Assembly: GCA_015494245.1 (NCBI GenBank)
Contig: WGBN01000399.1
Location: forward strand, 1 to 11,408
DNA length: 11,408 bases
Direction: 5' to 3'
Source: Saprospiraceae bacterium
Lineage (GTDB): Bacteria > Bacteroidota > Bacteroidia > Chitinophagales > Saprospiraceae
This document shows positions 1-7,329 of this stretch, piece after piece. The notes beneath the pieces were generated by a model. The model worked only from the letters and a program-made list of their open reading frames with translations, was not told where the DNA came from and ran no database searches. The position numbers were made by a program, and so were the translations under genes. How positions within the stretch are numbered: position 1 is the stretch's first letter; each line of letters starts with the position of its first letter.

Positions 1-131
1 AGAACGCGGATGACGCGGATTGTGCGGGCTTCGGCAGGCTCAGCCTGAAGGTTTTCGCGGGTTTAAGCGAGTCCAACTTGACAGCTTGTTTTCCAATGGA
101 GACAGCAGGCCAAAAACTTAATGAACCATTG
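1..131 (+). repeat. Dispersed intergenic repeat, copy A
   Basis: Related copies lie at 9219-9328 (reverse strand) and 9346-9529 (forward strand). Shared blocks in order are: GAACGCGGAT with GCGG-rich units (1-60), a TTTCGCGGGTTT block (53-64), a degenerate ttcaacttga block (72-82), a weak hairpin around tgttttcc/ggagaca (88-104), ggccaaaaactt (108-119) and the end block aaaacttaatgaaccattg (113-131). The 19-base end block is identical in copy C and differs by one missing T in copy B. This copy also holds the segment cttcggcaggctcagcctga at 29-48, absent from B and C, which looks like an insertion of another short repeat. The left end is cut by the window. The repeat ends 45 bases before the cytochrome start codon. 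Confidence 0.75.
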
Positions 132-176
132 TCTTTAGGCTTTCGCCAAACTTTAGGTTGTGTAAAACAGAAATTC

Positions 177-2180
177 ATGCGAACTGCTTTTTTACCTCTG
201 AGCATCTTGACTTTTTTGGGCGCCTGGCTGTGGACCGCCGACACGCATGTGTCGCCTGATATGCACTTATCGGCTGCTGTAGAGGCAGAGACTGAGGCAG
301 ACCCCCATGCCCTTTTGTTTTTGCCGCCCATAGATACTTCCCAGTTGTTTGGCACTTCCATCCACTGCATTGGCTGCCACAGTTTTGATCCCGACAGCCT
401 GGCTTTGGTGGATTTTTTTGGCAACGATGTAAACATGTACGACGACTGGCGCTCCAGCATGATGGCCAATGCCGCTCGCGATCCGCTTTGGCAGGCCAAG
501 GTTAGCCAGGAGATTCTCATCAATCCTGCTCATGCAGAGGAATTGCAGACTACCTGCACGGCCTGTCATGCGCCCATGGGGCGATATACGGCTACGCTGC
601 GCGGGCAGGCGCATTACCTGATGAGCGATTTGGCGCAGGACAGCCTGGGGCAGGATGGCGTTTCCTGTGTTGCCTGCCACATGATTTCGGAGGAGAACCT
701 GGGCGAGCAGTTTTCGGGTATGATCAGTTTTGATACTTCGCGGGTTTTGTTTGGGCCTTACCCCAATCCGTTTTTCCCGCCCATGATGCAGTATGTGGGC
801 TTTGAGCCGGTACACAGCGATCACGTGCGCGATGCGGGCATGTGCGCTTCCTGCCATACCCTGATAACCCATTCCGTAGATTTAGAGGGGGAGTTCACGG
901 GGACTACCTTCGTGGAGCAGGCCACTTACCACGAGTGGCTCAACTCCCGCTATGGCGACGAGCAGGAAAACATCACCTGCCAGGATTGCCACATGACGCC
1001 ACTGGAAGAGCCGGTGGTGATTGCCGCCGATTATCTCTCTTTGGATCCGCGTGCGCCTTTTTACCAGCACGAGTTCGTCGGAGGCAATGTGTTCATGCTG
1101 CGCATGTTGCGCGACTTTGCCGACAGCCTGGGGGTGATTGCAGGGCCGGAGCAATTCAATGAGACCATAGACAAAACCCTCTATCAATTGGAGCATAAGA
1201 CGTTGACTGCCGAGCTGGGGTATGTGGCTTCTGTTTTGGATACAGCGCTGTTTTCCGTGTATTTGCACAATTTGGCAGGGCACAAATTCCCCTCCGGCTA
1301 TCCCAGCCGGCGGGCCGTGGTGGAGTTTTGGGTGGTCAGTGAAGAGGGCGATACCCTCTTTCACTCGGGGCAGTTGAATGAAGACTATGCCGTAATTGAT
1401 GAAGACCAGCCTTTTGAGCCACATCACAACATCATTCGGGCCGAGGATGAAGTGCAGATTTACGAACTCGTCATGGGAGATGTAAATGGCGATCTCACAA
1501 CCATCCTGGAACGCGCATACCAGTCCTTGAAGGACAATCGCCTGGCTCCCGAAGGTTTTGTTTCCACGCATTCTACCTACGATACGGTGCAACTGGTCGG
1601 AGAAGTGTTGAGTGACTTGGATTTCAACCGCAATGATTTGGGAGAAGAGGGGAGTGGCAGCGACAACATTTTATACATGGTGCCATTAAACGGATATACG
1701 GGCGCTGTCGAAGCCGGCGTAAAAGTGCACTACCAGACCATGCCACCCAAATTTCTGTCGGGCATTTTGGCCGACGACACCCCCGAAATTCAGCGCTTTG
1801 CCGAGATGTACGCCCAATCCGATTTCGAGCCCGTAGTCGTGGCTTCAGATTTCCTGCCGGAAGTCTATGTGGAGAGCACGGGAGTGGCAGATGTTGAAAA
1901 CTCGTTTATTGATAGAGGGGCATTCCTCCCGTTAGAGCTCTATCCCAACCCCGCCGCTATCGGCCACGAGATATATCTGCACCTGCCTGCCCTGACAGGC
2001 CATTTACATGTCCGCATGTACGACCTAAGCGGAAAACCGGTGCTGAAAACAAACCTCCGCGCCAACGGCCGTGAAACCGACTACGCCCTGCAACTCCCCC
2101 ATACACCCGCCGGCCTCTATTTCCTGACCGTCTATGCCGAGACGGGGGAGAAGTGGATGGGGAAGGTGGTTGTTTTTTGA
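177..2180 (+). CDS. Secreted pentaheme c-type cytochrome with T9SS type A sorting domain
   Basis: The product is 667 residues from ATG 177. That start gives a signal peptide (hydrophobic stretch after MRTAF, about residues 5-20). The longer reading from TTG 78 runs through the upstream repeat and puts no signal at the N terminus. Five CxxCH heme-binding motifs are visible at residues 64-68 (CIGCH), 127-131 (CTACH), 164-168 (CVACH), 223-227 (CASCH) and 268-272 (CQDCH), so five covalently bound c-type hemes are expected, in the style of cytochrome c554-like multiheme proteins. A GHKFPSGYPSRR segment starting near residue 368 is a motif I associate with large multiheme cytochromes. The last 80 residues (YPNP at 589-592, then SGKPVLKTNL and LYFLTVY) form a T9SS type A domain, so the mature protein should be exported across the outer membrane. 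The electron donor and acceptor cannot be read from sequence. Multiheme electron carrier: confident. Enzymatic activity (nitrite or hydroxylamine type): open. Confidence 0.9.
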   Translation: MRTAFLPLSILTFLGAWLWTADTHVSPDMHLSAAVEAETEADPHALLFLPPIDTSQLFGTSIHCIGCHSFDPDSLALVDFFGNDVNMYDDWRSSMMANAARDPLWQAKVSQEILINPAHAEELQTTCTACHAPMGRYTATLRGQAHYLMSDLAQDSLGQDGVSCVACHMISEENLGEQFSGMISFDTSRVLFGPYPNPFFPPMMQYVGFEPVHSDHVRDAGMCASCHTLITHSVDLEGEFTGTTFVEQATYHEWLNSRYGDEQENITCQDCHMTPLEEPVVIAADYLSLDPRAPFYQHEFVGGNVFMLRMLRDFADSLGVIAGPEQFNETIDKTLYQLEHKTLTAELGYVASVLDTALFSVYLHNLAGHKFPSGYPSRRAVVEFWVVSEEGDTLFHSGQLNEDYAVIDEDQPFEPHHNIIRAEDEVQIYELVMGDVNGDLTTILERAYQSLKDNRLAPEGFVSTHSTYDTVQLVGEVLSDLDFNRNDLGEEGSGSDNILYMVPLNGYTGAVEAGVKVHYQTMPPKFLSGILADDTPEIQRFAEMYAQSDFEPVVVASDFLPEVYVESTGVADVENSFIDRGAFLPLELYPNPAAIGHEIYLHLPALTGHLHVRMYDLSGKPVLKTNLRANGRETDYALQLPHTPAGLYFLTVYAETGEKWMGKVVVF

Positions 2181-2349
2181 TGGGGTAGCCATAAGCGTTT
2201 TTAAACGTTTAAACAACGCATAGAATCTCCTGCAGTCTTGAATTTTGCGTGCAAATAGCTCATGCTGTGTTTTGTCAGATGCATGAGTTGTTTTGGCACT
2301 CTGCTGAATATTGCCTGATAAGGTAAACTTCGCGAGAGTGTCTCATGCA
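2181..2349. other. Intergenic leader rich in inverted repeats
   Basis: This 169-base gap is AT-rich and structured. Directly after the cytochrome stop lies a perfect 14-base palindrome TTTAAACGTTTAAA (2200-2213), flanked by GCGTT (2195-2199) and AACGC (2215-2219). TTTGC/GCAAA occurs at 2244-2255. The heptamer CTCATGC occurs at 2259-2265 and 2342-2348 and its complement GCATGAG at 2281-2287, so two mutually exclusive stems are possible. I found no exact TAnnTTTG promoter box here, so the transcription start of the next gene is not visible. Confidence 0.6.
2257..2294 (+). terminator. Possible terminator after the cytochrome gene
   Basis: The stem CTCATGC (2259-2265) / GCATGAG (2281-2287) extends by a G-T and an A-T pair and has a 15-base loop. 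It is followed by the T-rich run ttgtttt. This fits a weak intrinsic terminator for the gene ending at 2180. The same right arm can pair with 2342-2348 instead, so it could also be part of a leader structure. Confidence 0.4.
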
Positions 2350-4650
2350 ATGCATTTTTATTTTTTCACGTTTAAATTCAAGAATTTAAATATTGGTCAA
2401 CCAAATACTGCATACTTGTGGGGAGTGCCTTTGGCAAATGATGAGCCCAAAGACTTTTTGCCTGAGGAAGGATGGGAATTGTTGTATTTGGGCTTGGGTA
2501 CGCCTGATGATCCTACAGACATACCTTCTCTTGCTCTGTATCACAGGCCCAGTGGGAAAATACGCCTGCTGGCTTATTTGGAGAACTTGACAGGGAATGA
2601 TTATTCTGAGCTGTATATTCAGCATGCTGATAAGGATTATTACTCTTATGTGAGTGCTGTATTGGAGCATGCTTCTATGCCAATAGAGAACATAGAGGGC
2701 TATCTCGATAAAAATCTCAGAATAAATTCTCCCAATAAGATATGGGATTTATATTCCGGAAGCGGAGATACTGAAGGTATTTGGATGGTCGCTGAAATAC
2801 CTGCTTTCTATGACCCCTGTGTGTGTCAATATAGCTCCGGATTAGAATTTGGCATTTGGGTAGCTAATACAATAGACTTTACCATAACGCTGACAGGGAA
2901 TGGCCAAATTGAGCAGGTTTTTCCGGCATCCTCAAATAATACCGGCAGTTCAACTCTCAAAGGAATTCAACAATTCCACAAAGGATATACCAAAGGAGTT
3001 TTGGCTTACAAGAATATTAAGAAGTTTTTGGAAATGCTTGATGCTCTTACGCTGTCTGCGGCTAATAGCAATCTGGGGGACTTAAGTTCGTCTCAACAGC
3101 AGCAACTGCAATCTTTATTGGGGGCTAATACACCTGTTGAGAACTTAACTCAGAGTCAATTGAACCAGTTGTGGGAAAGCAGTCAGACAAATGCTGATGC
3201 AAGTGAGATTGCCGGAGTGCTTTTACCCGGAAATGCCAGCGGACAATTTCTTCCTTCGTGGATTAAGCAGGCAGTTCCGTTTGCAGGAGCTGTTATTACT
3301 GTGTTGGACTTTATCGCAGCAGGAGGAAAGTCGGCAACCACTCCTCGTCCCATGCGATTTAACCTTTCTACCTCTTTCACAGGAAGCGGCGAATTCTTAG
3401 ACTCAACTCAAGTTCGTCAATATATTTTTAAAACCCCGGGTGCTGCCGGAGATTTGCCGGTCAATGAGCCCATCTATGACAACCCTTTGGGCGTCTTAAG
3501 TATTGTCAATGAGATCAAGGTGTCGAGGACTCATGTCTGGTCAGATGATGAGCAGGGAGCCATGTATTACGATGACTATCAATTGACGAACCCTCTTCAA
3601 TACGCAGTTAATCCTGCTTCAGGCCTGAATACCATGCCAAAGGATATCAGGGCTTCATTGCGTGTGATTGTGCATTACCCCATTGGAGATTTTCCGCCAC
3701 CGGGAACTTTCCCTGTATGGGTTCCCGAAACAGGGCTTATAAGGATAGATGATACCACCTATCGTACCCCCTATCTGCCTCTTTCATGTTTGCCGGCTTA
3801 TAAGATACGTCTTCTGGATTATGTAGAAGGAGGATTGATGGAGGATCGCCCCGAGCCCCAGGTTTATCTGCATTTAATTGCCAGTTTTGAAAAGGAGAAT
3901 GCCCAGGCGGGAGATAAAGAAGCTTTTTTTGCTCAACTCTATAAAGTTTCTCTGGTTAACACCCCGCCCAGTGTTGAAGAAAACACCAGCCTGCTTTACA
4001 TACCGGAATATGTAAACCTGCAAAACATTGATGAGTTTTTGTATCAAAATCCGACAGCCTGGAATGGCATACGGATAGAAGGAGACGTTACTTTGACGGA
4101 TGACAATTTTTTCATCGTGGACGAGCTTTATCCGCCACAGATCGTAACCATTACATCTCCGGGTTCTTCCATTGGCCATCAGACCACGGTGAGCAAAACA
4201 GATTTTCAGGTCGGCGATGTGATTTCAGGTGGCTTTGTTCTTGAAAATTTGCCGGATTGTTATCAACCGGTACCACCTTTGACAGCTTCTGAGCTTTCCT
4301 CTTTCTGTTCGAACACTACAAAGTATCATCCTGTTAATTTGCTAAACATCTTTGTTCCTGAAGAGGACACAAAGGGCGAAGAGCAGGGTGGTAAGACAAG
4401 GCTCTATCCAAATCCCTCACAAGGTTCCTTTACGCTCGAATTTAAACTGGATAAAGATGCCAAAGTCTGGATACATCTCATGGACCAACTCGGGCAGATA
4501 AACTATCTGCTCTTGGATGGGTATGAGATGACCGAAGGGATGCATCGCATTCCGATAGAAACTGAAAGCCTGCCTGAGGGCACGTACTTTGTTAAACTGC
4601 AAATTGAAGGCGAAACAGAACCTCAGCTTATTAAGTGGATTAATTTGTAA
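2350..4650 (+). CDS. Protein of unknown function with T9SS type A sorting domain, N terminus atypical
   Basis: The product is 766 residues from ATG 2350; a TTG at 2311 would add 13 residues. I do not recognise a characterised family. A segment starting near residue 20 (NTAYLWGVPL, then DFLPEEGWELL and ALYHRPSGKIRLL) has the look of a recurrent surface-protein module in Saprospiria-type genomes; this is recollection, not a search. Residues about 248-285 are rich in Gln, Ser and Asn. A hydrophobic stretch lies at about 304-326 (WIKQAVPFAGAVITVLDFIA). The C terminus (LYPNPSQG at 685-692, LPEGTYFVKL near the end) is a clear T9SS type A domain. T9SS cargo needs a Sec signal peptide, yet neither start gives a convincing one: MHFYFFTFKFKNLN is short and aromatic with basic residues inside. 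The 5' end may therefore be truncated, rearranged or frameshifted. Base composition (about 45% G+C) matches the next gene, not the flanking genes. Confidence 0.75.
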   Translation: MHFYFFTFKFKNLNIGQPNTAYLWGVPLANDEPKDFLPEEGWELLYLGLGTPDDPTDIPSLALYHRPSGKIRLLAYLENLTGNDYSELYIQHADKDYYSYVSAVLEHASMPIENIEGYLDKNLRINSPNKIWDLYSGSGDTEGIWMVAEIPAFYDPCVCQYSSGLEFGIWVANTIDFTITLTGNGQIEQVFPASSNNTGSSTLKGIQQFHKGYTKGVLAYKNIKKFLEMLDALTLSAANSNLGDLSSSQQQQLQSLLGANTPVENLTQSQLNQLWESSQTNADASEIAGVLLPGNASGQFLPSWIKQAVPFAGAVITVLDFIAAGGKSATTPRPMRFNLSTSFTGSGEFLDSTQVRQYIFKTPGAAGDLPVNEPIYDNPLGVLSIVNEIKVSRTHVWSDDEQGAMYYDDYQLTNPLQYAVNPASGLNTMPKDIRASLRVIVHYPIGDFPPPGTFPVWVPETGLIRIDDTTYRTPYLPLSCLPAYKIRLLDYVEGGLMEDRPEPQVYLHLIASFEKENAQAGDKEAFFAQLYKVSLVNTPPSVEENTSLLYIPEYVNLQNIDEFLYQNPTAWNGIRIEGDVTLTDDNFFIVDELYPPQIVTITSPGSSIGHQTTVSKTDFQVGDVISGGFVLENLPDCYQPVPPLTASELSSFCSNTTKYHPVNLLNIFVPEEDTKGEEQGGKTRLYPNPSQGSFTLEFKLDKDAKVWIHLMDQLGQINYLLLDGYEMTEGMHRIPIETESLPEGTYFVKLQIEGETEPQLIKWINL
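2371..2390. repeat. Perfect inverted repeat at the 5' end of the unknown T9SS gene
   Basis: TTTAAATTC (2371-2379), a two-base spacer, then GAATTTAAA (2382-2390). It falls within the first 14 codons of the assigned reading frame, just before the part that looks like a conserved domain. It may be an operator or the scar of a rearrangement, or these bases may not be translated at all. Confidence 0.5.
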
Positions 4651-4659
4651 GTTTGAGGT

Positions 4660-4707
4660 ATTTTCGGGCTTGCCTTTAAGCTCTCTCTTAAAGGCAAGCC
4701 TGAAAAT
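4660..4707. terminator. Strong hairpin, probable transcription terminator
   Basis: The arms at 4660-4680 and 4687-4707 pair over 21 positions with a single G-U wobble (4666/4701), around a six-base loop ctctct. The outer ends are TTTT and AAAA, so the base of the stem supplies a short U-run in either direction, but no separate T-tract follows on either strand. It begins 10 bases after the stop codon of the T9SS gene. It should end that transcript or stabilise its 3' end. Confidence 0.85.
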
Positions 4708-4743
4708 AAACGCTTAATTTACTACGCTTAAAAATCACATGTC

Positions 4744-5544
4744 ATGAAACTGTTGAAACTTTTAATTCCGTTCCTCCTTTTCTACGCTTTGTTGCTGCCT
4801 TCCTGTAAACCTGATGAAGACATCTGCAATGATCCCTACAATTCCGACTGCCCCAATTACGACCCGTGCTTATTGGAAGCCGAGGCTGATGCTTCTTTTA
4901 GGTTGGAAGTGAGGCTGATTAAGAATTCTTCGTTTTTTGGATATGAACCTGTCTGGTACCCTGTGGAAGACACTTTTTTTGCTTTAAACCATGGTGCCAG
5001 ACTCTATTTCAAAGCAAATTCTCCTAAAATGGATGCCTATGCCTGGACAATTGGTGGAGACCCGAGAACATTTACTGATTCAGTTTTTTATCTCGTCTTT
5101 ACACCTGATGAAGGTCAAGTCGGTTATGTGACGGCTCAATTAAGAGTGGCCAATGATACCCTTGGCGACTGTCTTACCACGTCAGAGCAGCGGGATACTA
5201 CTTTCAAAACTTTTTATATCAAAGGTTGCTCCATAGCTCCCGGTGCAGAAAGCCCCTATCCCATGAATGGTGTCTTTCGGGGATATGTGGATGGAGACAG
5301 TTCTGAAACGCATGATATAAATGTAGATGTTTTGGGTGCCGGTATCTATTCATTCCCCGGTGTAGATTTTGGCCTTGTCCCTATCATCGTTGCTCCTAAA
5401 GAGATGTGGATTTATCCAGATGGCTCTCCTCGCGGCTATGCCAAATTACAGGAAGATTACAAGACCCTCATTATGGATTACGAAGTTCGGCAGGATGATG
5501 GTTCTTGGGAGAGTCATCAGTTTGTTGGTGAGAGGGTAGAATAA
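4744..5544 (+). CDS. Surface lipoprotein with PKD-like middle domain, function unknown
   Basis: The product is 266 residues. The start MKLLKLLIPFLLFYALLLPSC is a signal peptide with a type II (lipoprotein) cleavage site before Cys21. The following residues KPDED are acidic, resembling the lipoprotein export signal that sends Bacteroidota lipoproteins to the outer face of the outer membrane (known for the phylum, inferred here). A short Cys-rich stretch follows (Cys28, 36, 42). Residues about 47-165 contain the AYAWTIGGD and FTPDEGQVGYVTAQLRV pattern of a PKD-like beta-sandwich. A second domain runs from MNGVFRGYVDGD to the end. No catalytic motif is visible. It begins 36 bases after a strong hairpin, with no TAnnTTTG box in that gap, so either its promoter is unusual or it depends on read-through. 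Its low G+C (about 47%) matches the gene before it. Confidence 0.8.
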   Translation: MKLLKLLIPFLLFYALLLPSCKPDEDICNDPYNSDCPNYDPCLLEAEADASFRLEVRLIKNSSFFGYEPVWYPVEDTFFALNHGARLYFKANSPKMDAYAWTIGGDPRTFTDSVFYLVFTPDEGQVGYVTAQLRVANDTLGDCLTTSEQRDTTFKTFYIKGCSIAPGAESPYPMNGVFRGYVDGDSSETHDINVDVLGAGIYSFPGVDFGLVPIIVAPKEMWIYPDGSPRGYAKLQEDYKTLIMDYEVRQDDGSWESHQFVGERVE

Positions 5545-7260
5545 CTACCGATAATACACCTCATCCACCTCCCTGAGTGGCGGCAGTTGATCGAGCTGAT
5601 GGACGGCATCCTGGATGCGGAGGAAGATGTTTTCCTTGCCCAGCTTTTGGGTAAATCCGCTGCGTTCGAGGGCATCTCTGACGGGGCCTTTGAGGCCGAT
5701 GAGGTAGAGGCGTATGCCTCGTTTGCGGAGGCTTTCGGCGACTTCTTCGAGGGCGTGGATGCCGCTGGAGTCTATGTTGTTCATGCTGTCGGCGCTGATG
5801 AGGACGGCTTTGAGTTGGCCCTCTTTACCTTCGGTGAGTTCTTCGATTTTGTTGCGGAAGAAGTTGACGTTGGCGAAATAGAGTTGGGCGTCGAAGCGCA
5901 GGATGAGGATGTCGTCGCGCACTTCCAGATCGGCGAATCGGTCTATGTTGCGATAGAAAGGCGTGCCGGGGATGCGTCCGAGTATGGCGAGGTGGGGGCG
6001 GGTGGTGCGGTAGATGACCATGCCGAGGGAGAGGAGTACGCCTATGCCGATGCCTTGTTCGACATTGAGGATGAGCGTGGCGAGGAAGGTGGTGAGCAGC
6101 ATGGCGAAGTCGCGGCGATCGCTCTTCCAGAGGTGTTTGGCTTCTTGGATGTCAATCAGCCCGAGCACGGCTACCATGATGATGGACGCCAGAATGGCTT
6201 TGGGCAAATAGTAAAAATAGGGCGTAAAGAAAAGCAACGTCAACAGGATAACGCCGGCGCTGATGATACCTGCCAGTCCGGTCTTGGCGCCGGCCTGGTC
6301 GTTGACGGCTGTGCGTGCAAAGCCTCCCATGACGGGGTATGACTTAAAGAAGGAGCCGCCTATACCTGCCAGGCCGAGTGCGATGAGCTCCTGGTTTGCA
6401 TCTATTTTGTAGTCTCGGTGTTTGGCCTGAATGGCTTTGGCGATGGAGATGCTTTCCATGAAGCCTACAAAAGCAACGGTCAGCGCTGTGGGCATCAGGG
6501 CGCGGAGGCTGGCGCCATCGAAGTTCGGCACGGAAAAGGGAGGCAGACCCTCCGGAATTTTTCCTACGATTTTGACGCCGTACCGCTCGCTCAGGCCCAG
6601 AAGCCAGACGAGGAGAATGCCAAAAAACACAGCTATGAGTGAACCGGGGATGGAACGGTTGATGCGCTTCAGGATCAGGATGAGGGCTATGCCGCTGGTG
6701 CCTACCGCCAGGGTGGCGTAGTTGATTTGGTCGGCTTTTTCAATGGCCTGAAACAGGATTTCGTGGATGTGGTGGCTGCGGGGGATTTCAATTCCCAGCA
6801 GGTGTTTTAACTGGCTAAAGCCAATGATCAGTGCCGCTGCTGAGGTGAAACCGCTGATGACGGGGTGGGAGAGGAAGTTCACCAAAAAGCCCATGCGAAA
6901 AATACCGAGCAGAAGTTGCAACAAACCCACCATCAGGGCCAGCGTAATGGCCAGTTGGATGTAGGCCTCCGTGCCGCTTTCCGCCAGCATGCCGACGCCC
7001 GTGGCGGTCAGCAGCGAGCCCATAGCTACAGGTCCTACGGCCAACTGGCGGGATGTGCCGAAAATGGCATAAATGATCAGGGGTACCGTCGCGGCGTACA
7101 AGCCGTAAATGGGCGGCATTCCGGCCAGCATGGCATAAGCCATCCCCTGCGGAATGAGCATCACGCCCACCGTAAGCCCGGCCGAAAGGTCGCCCTTTAG
7201 CCAGTCTTTGCGGTAGTCCTTCATCCAATCCAAAGCGGGTATCCAGGAACTCAACTTCAT
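5545..7260 (-). CDS. SulP family inorganic anion (sulfate-type) transporter with STAS domain
   Basis: The product is 571 residues, the usual length for a bacterial SulP (SLC26-like) protein. The membrane part spans about residues 25-420 with many hydrophobic helices. The family signature starts at PQGMAYA (37-43) and continues through GMPPIYGLYAA and TSRQLAVGPVA. The conserved FVGFMES segment (264-270) and the SYPVMGGFARTAVN segment (307-320) are present. The C-terminal STAS domain covers about 441-555, with IDSSGIHAL (496-504) carrying the Ser-Ser-Gly of the regulatory loop. The protein sits in the inner membrane and should move an anion such as sulfate or bicarbonate; substrate cannot be assigned from sequence. 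It lies downstream of the sulfotransferase-like gene in the same direction, separated by 113 bases that include its own -7 box and a leader hairpin. Its stop codon directly abuts that of the convergent lipoprotein gene. Confidence 0.95.
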   Translation of the reverse strand: MKLSSWIPALDWMKDYRKDWLKGDLSAGLTVGVMLIPQGMAYAMLAGMPPIYGLYAATVPLIIYAIFGTSRQLAVGPVAMGSLLTATGVGMLAESGTEAYIQLAITLALMVGLLQLLLGIFRMGFLVNFLSHPVISGFTSAAALIIGFSQLKHLLGIEIPRSHHIHEILFQAIEKADQINYATLAVGTSGIALILILKRINRSIPGSLIAVFFGILLVWLLGLSERYGVKIVGKIPEGLPPFSVPNFDGASLRALMPTALTVAFVGFMESISIAKAIQAKHRDYKIDANQELIALGLAGIGGSFFKSYPVMGGFARTAVNDQAGAKTGLAGIISAGVILLTLLFFTPYFYYLPKAILASIIMVAVLGLIDIQEAKHLWKSDRRDFAMLLTTFLATLILNVEQGIGIGVLLSLGMVIYRTTRPHLAILGRIPGTPFYRNIDRFADLEVRDDILILRFDAQLYFANVNFFRNKIEELTEGKEGQLKAVLISADSMNNIDSSGIHALEEVAESLRKRGIRLYLIGLKGPVRDALERSGFTQKLGKENIFLRIQDAVHQLDQLPPLREVDEVYYR

Positions 7261-7275
7261 GCACCGGTTTTTTGT

Positions 7276-7303
7276 GCCGGACAGCCGCAGCGGGCTGTCC
7301 GGC
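7276..7303 (-). promoter_or_regulatory. GC-rich hairpin in the SulP leader
   Basis: A perfect 11-bp stem (gccggacagcc at 7276-7286, ggctgtccggc at 7293-7303) has a six-base loop. On the transcribed strand it lies between the candidate promoter and the start codon and ends 15 bases before the ATG. The A-rich run acaaaaaacc follows, a plausible ribosome-landing stretch in a phylum that rarely uses Shine-Dalgarno pairing. On neither strand is it followed by a T-tract, so a simple terminator is less likely. Likely roles are mRNA stabilisation or control of translation; this is inference. Confidence 0.6.
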
Positions 7304-7318
7304 GTTTCAAAATTGGGG

Positions 7319-7326
7319 CAAAGTTA
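7319..7326 (-). promoter_or_regulatory. Candidate -7 box of the SulP promoter
   Basis: The reverse strand reads TAACTTTG, an exact match to the Bacteroidota housekeeping -7 consensus TAnnTTTG, about 60 bases before the SulP start codon. No TTTG is seen at the expected -33 position, so the promoter is incomplete by consensus. A 7-bp inverted repeat (ctttcgt 7330-7336, acgaaag 7361-7367) covers the region just upstream of the box. Confidence 0.5.
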
Positions 7327-7329
7327 AGT

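Noticed and set aside
133..157. Direct repeat CTTTAGG (133-139 and 151-157) before the cytochrome start
   Set aside because: Seven bases repeated once is within chance expectation, and no promoter box accompanies it.
78..176. N-terminal extension of the cytochrome from TTG 78 or ATG 96
   Set aside because: The extension is translated repeat sequence (copy A), and the signal peptide starts properly only at ATG 177.
5587..6342. A 251-codon open frame on the forward strand opposite the STAS end of SulP
   Set aside because: Its very acidic, repetitive translation is the complement of SulP codons and shows no recognisable motif.
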